Source of the DNA: a virus
DNA: 22,450 bases
IMG/VR virus record: IMGVR_UViG_3300043399_000303
Coordinates: 1-22,450 of that record
Direction: 5' to 3' (one strand)
Positions 13,206-20,583 of this stretch are shown here, in pieces. Every line of letters starts with the position of its first letter. Position 1 is the first letter of the stretch. The translations under genes and the position numbers were made by a program. The notes below the pieces were generated by a model. The model saw nothing but the letters and a program-made list of their open reading frames with translations, was not told the DNA's origin and did no database searches.

Positions 13206-14572
13206 AGTTTTTCTCCAGGTTCAAAACCACGGAATCGTTTATGGCGGGGGAACCTTAGACTGTATGATCCGTCTTGGTTTTGCGTAACTGCGTCAGCTTC
13301 GATTTCGCCCACGACACCAAGTAGTCGATCCCGTGCGGCCCAAAACTCATCACGATCGCTATCACTAAAACCAGTACCAACATTAACACGAATAGTTCGT
13401 TCATTGTCAACTCCTTCGTAGATTATAGCACCTAACCGGCCCTCATTGCGACCGGTACCTTCTTCAAAACCCACAATGGTCAAATCGACCGTGATCGTAG
13501 GCTTCCATTTCATCCAAAAGTCGCTACGCTTACACTGATACGGAGCGTCAAGCTCTTTGATCATGATGCCTTCGTAGCCTTGCTCCACACTTGCTTCAGC
13601 AAAACGGCGCATGATGTCATGGCCTTCAGCAGTGTTTAAGTCCACATTCATGCCGGGCATGATCTGAACACAACCATCCTCGGGCAACACAGATTTGGCA
13701 CTGTCGAGCCATTCCAGGCGTTGGGACTGTTTTACATTCCAGTGCCCTTCTTCCAGTGCGTCCAAGGGCAAAATGTCAAACACATGATATACCATGCCTG
13801 CGGTTTTGGCATCTGATTTGCGGTGTGCTTGCTTCATGAGCTTTTGAAAGCTTTCGCCTACGATCTCGCCATCCAGAACAAAGCGGCCACCTGTGCCACG
13901 GCCATATTGGAACGCTTTGCGGTATTGTTCAATGTGTTCAGCAATCTGCGGGAAGTTTTCAAACACCTTGCCGTTGCGGCTGTACAATGTAACCGTGGCA
14001 CCTTGTACCACAGCCAGCACACGTACACCATCCAGCTTGACTTCAAGACGCTTGATGCCACGGAGTTTTTGCTGTTGGTCTGAACTGTCTTGTGCCAGCT
14101 GGCAAGTAAACACAGGGATCTTCCACTCAGTTTTGCCCAGCACCTTGTTCAGTGTTTTTTCAGAGATGCCACAACGCAGATCTTTGATGATCACGCGACG
14201 AGCAAGACCGTTCCACTCTTCTGAGTCAAACTGTTCACTGATGTTTTGAATTGCTTCGCGAGCACGGTTGCCAGTGATACCGCGAGTACGCAGATCTTCA
14301 AGCAGGGCCCAAAACTGAGTCCATGGATTAGCACGACCAGTGAGGCCTTGGGTTTCAGCTACCTGACGCACGCCAAACACAAAGAACGGATTGTATGCCT
14401 GGTAGCAGTTGAAAAGAAAGCACTGTGCGTCAGCACTGCCAAGCTTGGCGGCCAACAATGCCTTTTCAATCACTGTTTCTTTGTGGATACGACTGTCGGA
14501 GCTTTCTAAATCTCTAATCCATCCTGCTGCCATTGCTCCGTCGAACCTTGAATCACTGTAATCTACTATCAT
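13202..14572 (-). CDS. ATP-dependent DNA ligase
   Basis: The 456-residue protein is close in size to T4 gp30 (487). Nucleotidyltransferase motifs are in order: motif I EVKLDG with the adenylated K179, LYSRNG (196-201), LDGEIVG (233-239), EGIMIK (334-339) and WMKWKP (353-358). An OB-fold domain follows (about 360-456). The N-terminal 170 residues form a helical DNA-binding domain, as in gp30. It seals nicks during replication and repair using ATP. ATG at 14572 is preceded only by a weak GAAAG site. It sits 10 bases after the gene 14583-14993 and overlaps the next gene by four bases. Confidence 0.96.
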   Translation of the reverse strand: MIVDYSDSRFDGAMAAGWIRDLESSDSRIHKETVIEKALLAAKLGSADAQCFLFNCYQAYNPFFVFGVRQVAETQGLTGRANPWTQFWALLEDLRTRGITGNRAREAIQNISEQFDSEEWNGLARRVIIKDLRCGISEKTLNKVLGKTEWKIPVFTCQLAQDSSDQQQKLRGIKRLEVKLDGVRVLAVVQGATVTLYSRNGKVFENFPQIAEHIEQYRKAFQYGRGTGGRFVLDGEIVGESFQKLMKQAHRKSDAKTAGMVYHVFDILPLDALEEGHWNVKQSQRLEWLDSAKSVLPEDGCVQIMPGMNVDLNTAEGHDIMRRFAEASVEQGYEGIMIKELDAPYQCKRSDFWMKWKPTITVDLTIVGFEEGTGRNEGRLGAIIYEGVDNERTIRVNVGTGFSDSDRDEFWAARDRLLGVVGEIEADAVTQNQDGSYSLRFPRHKRFRGFEPGEKL

Positions 14573-14582
14573 ATTTAATCTT

Positions 14583-14993
14583 TCACCACGAGGAGTTATA
14601 AAACACTTTTAGTCCAAAGAACAGTTCGGCCCTGGCGTTCTTGATGAACTCAAGGTCATGTTCTCGATAGTGTTCGTCAGCATTGTTGCCAAAAAAGAAT
14701 CCAGTTGTGCCCGGAAGCTGACCGTGTGTTACAGCACGTTCAAGTTCATCAAGGTCATCGTATGTTAGTTCAAGTTCGTCGCCGTTGAACTCGCCTGAAT
14801 TGCCCCGACTTTCCCACAGTCTACGCATCCATCCTTGCAGGTTAGGATGCTTGCGCCAGTAGGCAATCTCACGCGGCTTGGCTACTGTGGCTTTATGTGG
14901 GCGCCATTCGCCGTCGACATAGTCACCTTCGGCTTCATAGTATTCATCACGTTCACCAGCTCGTGTTGCCACGTATGCGTATTGATCAAGACC
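14583..14993 (-). CDS. Conserved phage protein of unknown function, 136 aa
   Basis: The start MGLDQYAYVATR resembles an uncharacterised protein type seen in many phages and some bacteria ('MGLDMYAY'). The sequence continues with YWRKHPNLQGWMRRLW, an acidic ELTYDDLDELERAV helix, and PGTTGFFFGNN near the C-terminus. ATG at 14993 is chosen because AGGTGG lies about 9 bases upstream; the frame extends to 15107, but its upstream ATGs (15107 and 15026) lack ribosome sites and overlap the small gene 15013-15174. No function is assigned. Confidence 0.75.
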   Translation of the reverse strand, partial: GLDQYAYVATRAGERDEYYEAEGDYVDGEWRPHKATVAKPREIAYWRKHPNLQGWMRRLWESRGNSGEFNGDELELTYDDLDELERAVTHGQLPGTTGFFFGNNADEHYREHDLEFIKNARAELFFGLKVFYNSSW

Positions 14994-15012
14994 CATTGTT
15001 GCGTACCACCTA

Positions 15013-15174
15013 TTATCGATTTGCATTTTGTTGATGACGATACTCGCGCTTGAGCCAGTATTTGTATTTGCTAAAGTATTCTTGCGGAGTGGCAGTTGGC
15101 TCAACACCCTCCCAAGTCAGGCATTCTTCCACATGCTGGTACCACATTTCTTGACACCATGCACGGAAGTTCAT
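15013..15174 (-). CDS. Small phage protein, 53 aa
   Basis: A short frame with a convincing protein, MNFRAWCQEMWYQHVEECLT then PQEYFSKYKYWLKREY. It is rich in Trp, Tyr and Glu and likely helical. Its ATG overlaps the stop of the gene 15171-15452 as ATGA, and its stop lies 19 bases before the next start, filling what would otherwise be a 177-base gap in a packed operon. I recall similar short proteins in T4-like phages but cannot confirm this. Function unknown. Confidence 0.75.
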   Translation of the reverse strand: MNFRAWCQEMWYQHVEECLTWEGVEPTATPQEYFSKYKYWLKREYRHQQNANR

Positions 15175-15452
15175 GCTGCCTCCAGCATGTTAGCAGGCAC
15201 GTTCCAGTTGGTGTTGCCTTCGCGCACAGTGATGTTCTTGATCTTGACCTTGGCTACCACGCCAATGTGAACATGGCCAGTCTTGGGGTGGACAAACTTC
15301 ACAGTATCGCCATTCCAAAAACTACGGACCTTTTCTTTGGTCATTTGTGCTCGGCGATACTTGATCGCGGTAGCAATGGAGTTGAGTTGTTCGTTGGTGA
15401 AGTCGCCAAACATGATGGCAGAGTTCACTTGCTGAATAGTGAGATCGGACAT
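15171..15452 (-). CDS. Conserved phage protein with KOW/SH3-like segment, 93 aa
   Basis: The N-terminal half is helical (TIQQVNSAIMFGDFTNEQL, then AIKYRRAQM). The C-terminal half, GDTVKFVHPKTGHVHIGVVA followed by KVKIKNITV and NWNVPANML, looks like a KOW or SH3-like beta-barrel, as in small nucleic-acid-binding proteins. A transcription or translation accessory role is possible but unproven. ATG at 15452 has AGGAG seven bases upstream. The promoter at 15509-15481 gives a leader of about 22 nt. First gene of the ligase transcription unit. Confidence 0.75.
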   Translation of the reverse strand: MSDLTIQQVNSAIMFGDFTNEQLNSIATAIKYRRAQMTKEKVRSFWNGDTVKFVHPKTGHVHIGVVAKVKIKNITVREGNTNWNVPANMLEAA

Positions 15453-15480
15453 TGAGAGCTCCTAACGTTGAACAGTTTGT

Positions 15481-15509
15481 ATTATAGCAGATGGGGAATT
15501 ATTGGTCAA
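15481..15509 (-). promoter_or_regulatory. Strong sigma70-type promoter of the ligase unit
   Basis: TTGACC (15509-15504), a 17-base spacer and perfect TATAAT (15486-15481) preceded by TGC, giving an extended -10. The -35 overlaps the TGA stop of gene 15506-15664. It is about 24 of 30 bases identical to the promoter at 15723-15695. Confidence 0.8.
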
Positions 15510-15664
15510 ATCGCTTCGTACCACCAACCGTTGAGTCGGAATGTTTCAATGTCAGATTGGTGTGCTCGTGCTTCCATCCAAATGGAGCCTGCTTTTTGGA
15601 TTTCCAGGCTGGTGTAGCGCAGGATTTCTAGTGCGTCTTTTGTGTAGAACAAAATGCGTGTCAT
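15506..15664 (-). CDS. Small hypothetical protein, 52 aa
   Basis: ATG at 15664 has AAGGAG seven bases upstream and gives MTRILFYTKDALEILRYTSL, followed by IWMEARAHQSDIETFRLNGW. The frame is open to 15772, but the longer form would cover the promoter, so the internal ATG is the start. The peptide is soluble, with an amphipathic helix. Early expression is likely from its strong, dedicated promoter, which fits small host-takeover proteins; this is inference. Confidence 0.7.
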   Translation of the reverse strand: MTRILFYTKDALEILRYTSLEIQKAGSIWMEARAHQSDIETFRLNGWWYEAI

Positions 15665-15672
15665 TGCTGGCT

Positions 15673-15709
15673 CCTTTTTGCTGTCTATGCTGTTATTATA
15701 GCAAAAAGG
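15673..15709. repeat. 9-bp inverted repeat flanking a -10 box
   Basis: CCTTTTTGC (15673-15681) and GCAAAAAGG (15701-15709) are perfect inverted arms with 19 bases between them that hold the TATAAT and the expected start. One arm is in the promoter spacer and the other overlaps the ribosome site. Only one arm is transcribed, so a protein operator is more likely than an RNA hairpin. Chance is possible in A/T-rich arms. Confidence 0.4.
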
Positions 15710-15723
15710 GCAATTTTGGTCAA
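15695..15723 (-). promoter_or_regulatory. Strong sigma70-type promoter of gene 15506-15664
   Basis: TTGACC (15723-15718), a 17-base spacer, and TATAAT (15700-15695) preceded by TGC (extended -10). It lies immediately downstream of the terminator of the tail-gene block, giving a leader of about 24 nt with AAGGAG. Confidence 0.8.
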
Positions 15724-15726
15724 CCA

Positions 15727-15755
15727 GAAAAAGTAGTACTTGAGTACTACTTTTA
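15727..15755 (-). terminator. Intrinsic terminator after the tail-gene block
   Basis: On the minus strand AAAAGTAGTAC and GTACTACTTTT form an 11-bp stem around a TCAA loop, ending in a run of five T. The stop codon at 15755-15753 lies in the upstream arm. The plus strand also has a T-run, so it may work in both directions. The next promoter begins four bases beyond. Confidence 0.85.
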
Positions 15756-17291
15756 CACAGGCAGGGTTTCAAAGGTTTTGTATTCTTTTTCGCCAGTTTG
15801 ATACTGGACCCAAATCACATTTCTGTTACTCACAGGTGGTGTTGGCAGTCCCGAAAACACTCTGTAACCGTTGCTGTCAAATGTGCTAGCACCAGTGGGC
15901 CAGCCTGAACTTGTCCATTCAGTGGTCCAGTTAAAAGAAGTGCTCGGCGGACCGCGGAAAGTCACTGTCACAGTGTTGCCATATACTGTGACATTTTCTT
16001 GGTTGAACCAGCCATCCTGAACCACAGTTATTGATTTTGGATAGTTGTTTGCTACTACATCAATAGTGATAGAATCTCCTGTGCCCGGAGCATCGGTGGT
16101 CACGTTTAATGTAATAGCACCAGTATCACGCAGTAACCACGCCGGGACAGAAAATAACTCGCCCCCGTTGGAATTCAGAGACGCCCTGGGCCCATATGTA
16201 ACCGACTCGTCTGAGTTTATATTTTTAACTGTAACCGATGTGTTCGGATCTGACGGTTGTGCTTTTATCTGCATCCAAAATGCCTGTTTTTGTAGTAATG
16301 TAGTTGTTTGAGCAACCGCAGGCAATTGTTGATAAACACCAAGTATAGAAACAACAGTAGGCTCTGCCGGCGGCACAGGTACTATCAACGGAGAAATAAT
16401 CTGCTGTGCTTGAGCCACTGTGTATGAAGTACTGGTAGGATTTTCTGGTGTTTGATATTCTACAGGTGTTGGCTCTACTAACGGCTCGCCTAACGATGAA
16501 GACGGAAGCAGGTCTTGGTTAGATGATACAGCTTCTGGGGTTCCTGTGCTATCGGGGTTGCCTGGATAGTCAGGCGATATATTGAATCCAGTGAGATCAA
16601 CGCCAATGTTTGTGAGTGCCGCTTGATTATTGCCTTCTCGTATGGCACCTAATATAGCCTGTCCGGTCAGCACTGATGTGTCAGCTATGTCTGTCAAGAA
16701 CTGCACAGGGCCGCCTGGGGTATTGTTTTGTGCTGCAACTGGCAAGCCGCTGACAAAACTCAGTATGGCTTGTTGCCCAGCGCCCTGAAAATCATCATAG
16801 TTTATTCCAGCATTACTTTGGTTGATTGCTTCGGTTTCTATCTGCGCACAAATATTTTCAAAACTCTGATTGAGACTGGCAGTTATGTCTGGGTTTGCTG
16901 CAACAAGGCTAGCAATCTCTGCGGCGGCGGCAGGTATGAGACCATTGGTAAAAGCAAGATCTCCTGTGGCATATGCACCGGCACCAGGTCCAGATGGTAT
17001 ATTCACCGGTCCTGTCACTGGTCCAAAATTACCTTGCACACAACTCAGCATGTTGTCATACACTGCTTTGAGATTTGTGAGGTCCAGCAATGCTAGGCCG
17101 CTGTTGACTTGGTTTATCCAGTCTGACACATTCACGCCAGCAGCCGTGCCCAAAAAGTCATACACTGTTGGTGTACCAAATGGCCCTGTGCCTGTGGCCA
17201 GGTTGGTTTGAATGTAATCATTTACGCTGGTAGGAATAGGCGTTGTGAGCCCTTCGACCAATGTTAGACCTTTGAGCGTTTCTACTGTCAT
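15753..17291 (-). CDS. Large phage tail/virion-like protein, 512 aa
   Basis: No family is recognised with certainty. The N-terminal two thirds are Ala/Gly/Asn/Thr-rich with low charge, as in virion proteins, and pair with the preceding gene in style. After a Pro/Ser/Thr-rich linker (about 245-305) the C-terminal part is beta-rich with Ig- or carbohydrate-binding-like strands (SVTVKNINSDESVTYGPRAS; ITVVQDGWFNQENVTVYGN) and ends GEKEYKTFETLPV. The start overlaps the upstream stop as ATGA. Position after PAAR and before a terminator suggests a tail or baseplate component. A structural role is inferred, not shown. Confidence 0.7.
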   Translation of the reverse strand: MTVETLKGLTLVEGLTTPIPTSVNDYIQTNLATGTGPFGTPTVYDFLGTAAGVNVSDWINQVNSGLALLDLTNLKAVYDNMLSCVQGNFGPVTGPVNIPSGPGAGAYATGDLAFTNGLIPAAAAEIASLVAANPDITASLNQSFENICAQIETEAINQSNAGINYDDFQGAGQQAILSFVSGLPVAAQNNTPGGPVQFLTDIADTSVLTGQAILGAIREGNNQAALTNIGVDLTGFNISPDYPGNPDSTGTPEAVSSNQDLLPSSSLGEPLVEPTPVEYQTPENPTSTSYTVAQAQQIISPLIVPVPPAEPTVVSILGVYQQLPAVAQTTTLLQKQAFWMQIKAQPSDPNTSVTVKNINSDESVTYGPRASLNSNGGELFSVPAWLLRDTGAITLNVTTDAPGTGDSITIDVVANNYPKSITVVQDGWFNQENVTVYGNTVTVTFRGPPSTSFNWTTEWTSSGWPTGASTFDSNGYRVFSGLPTPPVSNRNVIWVQYQTGEKEYKTFETLPV

Positions 17292-18448
17292 GCTAGAGCC
17301 TGTGCTAATTGCGCTGTGGTCAAGTTAGAAACATTGGTTATCTGACTTAGACTTACTGATAGTGCTACGCTGGCAATTGCTTGTTCAACAGGAACAATCT
17401 TGCTTAATTCATCGCAGCCTGTGGCAGTGTTGTTGGGACCAAACTCAATAGAATTTAAAAATTCTGTAATGTTGAAATTCACAGATCCATCGGATTGGTA
17501 AATCAGCTCAGGACCTGACGGAGTAGGCACAGTGAGACAAGTCCAACTGGTAGTAAACAAACGTAGAGGATCCAACAAATCTTGAAGGCTAGTAAGGCCT
17601 TGAATTGTCACATCCAAGATGTTTAAAATTTCTAGTAGATTCGTTCCAGTTATAGCACCCAAGGCTTCATATGCACGACTTTGGAGATTATTGAACTCAC
17701 TACGAGACAAGTTCAAAGTAGATTGTTCAGGAGTACAAAGTCTTATAATTTCATCTTCATTGAGTCCTTGCTCTCTTAGAGCAGTTTCAATTGAAGGCAA
17801 AGTGCCTCGCACAATATTTGCTGCCAAACTAATTTGTTGCAACAGACCTGCAGGTGTGCCCATTTGATCTAACTTAGCCAAACTAATTGCCTGCCCGATT
17901 CTGGCCAAGTCAGCTGCAAATGCAGGGATGGCCAAGGTAACTCGAGTCACGTTACCAGTGATCAAGTCATTCATTGTGGTAAATTCTTTTGCCACTTGAT
18001 TAGCATTTACGGTGCTATAGATCAATTGAGTGGTTTGACTTTGATAGCTGGCCACTGATGTGTATATCGAAACAAATTTAGAATTGTCTCCATTGCCTAG
18101 ATATTTGTCAGCAGTGTCAAGTACAAATTGTGCAAAACCTCCATCTACAGTTGCGGGAATAGTTGCAGCAGTCTGCACCGGAGTTATGGTATTTGCATAT
18201 GCGCTGGGAACACTAGCTCCTAGCGGGGCACAATTAGTCGCGCCCAGAGTTTTAATCTGTGTTATTGTGGCATTGGCCAGGCCATATGTACCTGCAAGAT
18301 CCAACGTGGCCAACAAAGATGCAATAGCCGGAATTGAATCGTAGTTTGCTGCTGCATTTGCTAAGTTGCTGGGCACTGTAATACCAGTGTTGGCTAACAT
18401 GCCCTGCGCGGCAATAATCTGCAAGGGAGTATACACACCGTTGGCCAC
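17288..18448 (-). CDS. Phage tail/baseplate-associated protein, 386 aa
   Basis: A low-charge, Ala/Thr/Leu/Asn-rich, mostly helical protein (ANGVYTPLQIIAAQGML at the start) with scattered Cys and no signal peptide. The frame extends to 18508, but those upstream codons overlap the PAAR gene. GTG at 18448, with GGGGGA eight bases upstream and three bases after the PAAR stop, is the likely start. The gene is coupled to the next large protein by ATGA. Lying directly after a spike-tip gene, it is probably a baseplate or tail protein, but I cannot name it. Confidence 0.7.
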   Translation of the reverse strand: MANGVYTPLQIIAAQGMLANTGITVPSNLANAAANYDSIPAIASLLATLDLAGTYGLANATITQIKTLGATNCAPLGASVPSAYANTITPVQTAATIPATVDGGFAQFVLDTADKYLGNGDNSKFVSIYTSVASYQSQTTQLIYSTVNANQVAKEFTTMNDLITGNVTRVTLAIPAFAADLARIGQAISLAKLDQMGTPAGLLQQISLAANIVRGTLPSIETALREQGLNEDEIIRLCTPEQSTLNLSRSEFNNLQSRAYEALGAITGTNLLEILNILDVTIQGLTSLQDLLDPLRLFTTSWTCLTVPTPSGPELIYQSDGSVNFNITEFLNSIEFGPNNTATGCDELSKIVPVEQAIASVALSVSLSQITNVSNLTTAQLAQALA

Positions 18449-18450
18449 GA

Positions 18451-18735
18451 TCAGGCTCCCCCAACTCTTACATTGTCGCTGCCGCCTACTCGCTTGTGAT
18501 CTCGGCAAGAGTCAGCATTGCCTTTGATATTCACTGGTTTGTTGTTGGCCCTGACAGAAGCAAAGCCATTGGCTGTTTTTACCGCTTTGTGGTCGTAACT
18601 TTTTCTTTTGTAGTGATCTTCGACCGCAGATCCATCTACAGAGATCGGCAGGTTGTTGACTCTCACCGAGTCAACCCCGCCTGTGATTTTTGCCCCAACA
18701 TCGTTGGCATCACCTTTTCTCTGTACTGCTGGCAT
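18451..18735 (-). CDS. PAAR-domain spike-tip protein
   Basis: PAAR proteins cap the central spike of contractile tails (T4 gp5.4) and sharpen it for membrane puncture. The 94-residue protein shows the repeated glycine-rich strands: MPAVQRKGDAND, GGVDSVRVNNLPIS, TANGFASVRANNKPVN and KRVGGSDNVRVGG. Likely zinc ligands are H41, H49, C77 and H80, inferred from spacing. ATG at 18735 has AGGA five bases upstream and sits directly after the previous stop. This is the clearest evidence that the window belongs to a contractile-tailed phage, although its neighbours upstream are metabolic. Confidence 0.92.
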   Translation of the reverse strand: MPAVQRKGDANDVGAKITGGVDSVRVNNLPISVDGSAVEDHYKRKSYDHKAVKTANGFASVRANNKPVNIKGNADSCRDHKRVGGSDNVRVGGA

Positions 18736-18736
18736 G

Positions 18737-19042
18737 TTATCCTAGAATTAACTTCTTGTCTGGAACCTTAATGCCTGTAGTGGCTTCAAGGTACTTCATG
18801 CACACAGAATCATCTGTTCTGGCGCACAAAGCAATACTGGCAGTATTTAGCCGTATTTCTTGCTGGACATCTGCGGTAAACATGCTAGGCACAAGTCCCA
18901 GTCCTTGTGGACCTGGTGCTACACTCACAGGCTCTGTGATGATAATCCAGTCGCCGCCGGCTTGCTCGACTTTGGCAATCATTTCTTCGCCGCTGTTTAA
19001 TTTAAAGGTATAAACCTTGTTTGGTTCTAGTGCAATTTGCAT
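18737..19042 (-). CDS. Small hypothetical protein, 101 aa, possible Sm-like barrel
   Basis: The start MQIALEPNKVYTFKLNSGEE followed by MIAKVEQAGGDWIIITEPVS resembles the strand pattern of Sm/Hfq-like small barrels. A helical SMFTADVQQEIRLNTASIAL and the ending YLEATTGIKVPDKKLILG follow. The Sm comparison is only by pattern. Its ATG overlaps the glutaredoxin stop by one base (TAATG), and PAAR starts directly after its stop. It is probably a conserved gene of this phage group; the function is unknown. Confidence 0.7.
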   Translation of the reverse strand: MQIALEPNKVYTFKLNSGEEMIAKVEQAGGDWIIITEPVSVAPGPQGLGLVPSMFTADVQQEIRLNTASIALCARTDDSVCMKYLEATTGIKVPDKKLILG

Positions 19043-19272
19043 TATGCTGCTTTCTCAAAATATTGTTTAAGTTCAGTGAATCCACCGATTAGTTGATCAT
19101 CTAAAAAGATTTGTGGCACAGTACGTGCTGTGGGCACAGCGTCTAATAGATCTTCTTTAGTGAAACCATCACCAATTTTCTTCTCTTCAAATTCAATACC
19201 TTTTTGCCTGAGCAAGGCCTTGGCTTGATCGCAATAAGGGCAGTGATACTTTGACCATACAATAGCTTTCAT
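19042..19272 (-). CDS. grx: Glutaredoxin
   Basis: The 76-residue protein has the CPYC active site (C11 and C14), the cis-Pro TVP (51-53) and the GG of the glutathione-binding site (63-64). In T4-like phages such glutaredoxins reduce the C-terminal thiols of ribonucleotide reductase large subunits using glutathione. It is encoded close behind nrdA and nrdB here, fitting that task. ATG at 19272; the ribosome site AAAGGAAAC is within the end of the previous gene. One-base overlap with the next gene. Confidence 0.95.
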   Translation of the reverse strand: MKAIVWSKYHCPYCDQAKALLRQKGIEFEEKKIGDGFTKEDLLDAVPTARTVPQIFLDDQLIGGFTELKQYFEKAA

Positions 19273-19273
19273 A

Positions 19274-19477
19274 TTAGTTTCCTTTTAGTTTAAAAATTAT
19301 ATGCTCGTCTCGGTGATGCCAGAATACCAAGGGTATTGGGTCACCCGGTCCTGACAGCGAATACTCACCACGGACATGTCGTCCCCAGATCCATCTACGG
19401 CTCAAGTCACAGCGCCTGGGAATTAAAGCAAACTTTGTTTCCCAATAGGCCCTGCGCTTGTAGCTTTCATACATCAT
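19274..19477 (-). CDS. Hypothetical protein between nrdB and glutaredoxin, 67 aa
   Basis: Not recognised in function. Very rich in Trp, Arg, Tyr and His (RRAYWETKFALIPRRCDLSR, then RRWIWGRH and PIPLVFWHHRDEHIIFKLKG), with a mixed beta-like pattern and no membrane segment. It overlaps the nrdB stop by four bases (ATGA type) and ends one base before the glutaredoxin start. Its constant partners suggest a role in or near nucleotide reduction, but this is only positional. Confidence 0.68.
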   Translation of the reverse strand: MMYESYKRRAYWETKFALIPRRCDLSRRWIWGRHVRGEYSLSGPGDPIPLVFWHHRDEHIIFKLKGN

Positions 19478-20583
19478 AGGTCGGGCAGTTCGTCGTAGTC
19501 CAGTGTATCTGACATCACACCAATAACATAGTTAGTTGATTCATTTTCCTGTAGCGCAGTTTGTTTCTTGCTGGTGTCAACGTGCTTGTTGAACCAAGGA
19601 ATTGGTGTGGACTTGGGAGCAGGCTCAAGATACTTGATGCCAATTTCTTTTAGGGCACCAGCAGCAGTGTAGTCAACAAAGTCTTTGAGAATGTTTGCGT
19701 TGAGACCAATAACAGGACCAAACTTAAACAGATACTCTGCCCAGGCTTTTTCTTCGCGAATAACATCCAAGTACATTTGGTACACTTCTGCTTCGCACTC
19801 TACTTTGACTTTGGCAAAGCGTGGATCTTCTTTGACCACTTGGTTGATCATCCAAGCAGTCCATTCTTTGTGTAGGATCTCGTCCTGTAGGATCAAACTG
19901 ATAATGTTGCCGTTGCCAATAAAGATCTTGTTCTCTACCATTGCAAGGCTTGTAGCAAATGACACCATGAATCGGAATGCTTCCAAGGCGTAGCTGGCGT
20001 TGAGTGCCAGCCAAATTGCCTTGATGTGTTCTTCTTCGCCGACAGCGATACCATTGTCGTTGAGTTCTTTGCGGCAGTTTAGTCTATGCAGATAGTCATA
20101 GTAGTTGCCTACGCTGGAGGCCATGTCCACAATCTCTTGTGTGTCGTGAATAGTGTTGAACACATCCTTGGGCACGTTGTAGATGTTACGAATGATATGA
20201 CTGTAACTGCGACTGTGAATGTTGGTTTCAAAGAATGTCCAGTTGTACACAAGACTTTCAAGTTCGGGCAAGCTAGCCACTGGCACAAAGATCTGGCTGG
20301 GTCCGCGACCTTGCAGGCTGTCCAGTGCTGTTTGGCGCAGTAGGTTTGAAGTAAAGATGTGACGCACAGTGTCACTGGCATCTTTGAAGTCTTGTGCGTC
20401 TTTGGTCAATGAGATTTCTTCAGGAACCCAGAAGAAGCCTCGAGCCTCTTGTTCAAACTTGGCCAGTTTGTTGTACTTGACTTCTTCAAAACGTTGAATG
20501 GTCACAGGACCTGCTGGATCCAAGAACATCTTACGGTTTAGATAATCCGTTTTTGTTTTTAGATTGTATTGTGCTTTGCTCAT
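19474..20583 (-). CDS. nrdB: Ribonucleotide reductase class I small subunit (R2)
   Basis: The 369-residue protein carries the diiron and tyrosyl-radical site: D88 in TALDSLQG, E119 and H123 in FFETNIHSRSYSH, Y127 (radical Tyr), E201 in LEAFRFMVSF, and E235 and H238 in QDEILHKE. R2 generates the radical that NrdA needs to make dNTPs. Between E119 and H123 there are three residues rather than the two of E. coli (E115/H118), whereas D88-to-E119 is the same 31 as D84-to-E115; this one-residue insertion is unusual. ATG at 20583 overlaps the dadA-like stop as ATGA; the frame to 20640 lies inside that gene. Followed by a four-base overlap with the 67-aa gene. Confidence 0.96.
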   Translation of the reverse strand: MSKAQYNLKTKTDYLNRKMFLDPAGPVTIQRFEEVKYNKLAKFEQEARGFFWVPEEISLTKDAQDFKDASDTVRHIFTSNLLRQTALDSLQGRGPSQIFVPVASLPELESLVYNWTFFETNIHSRSYSHIIRNIYNVPKDVFNTIHDTQEIVDMASSVGNYYDYLHRLNCRKELNDNGIAVGEEEHIKAIWLALNASYALEAFRFMVSFATSLAMVENKIFIGNGNIISLILQDEILHKEWTAWMINQVVKEDPRFAKVKVECEAEVYQMYLDVIREEKAWAEYLFKFGPVIGLNANILKDFVDYTAAGALKEIGIKYLEPAPKSTPIPWFNKHVDTSKKQTALQENESTNYVIGVMSDTLDYDELPDL

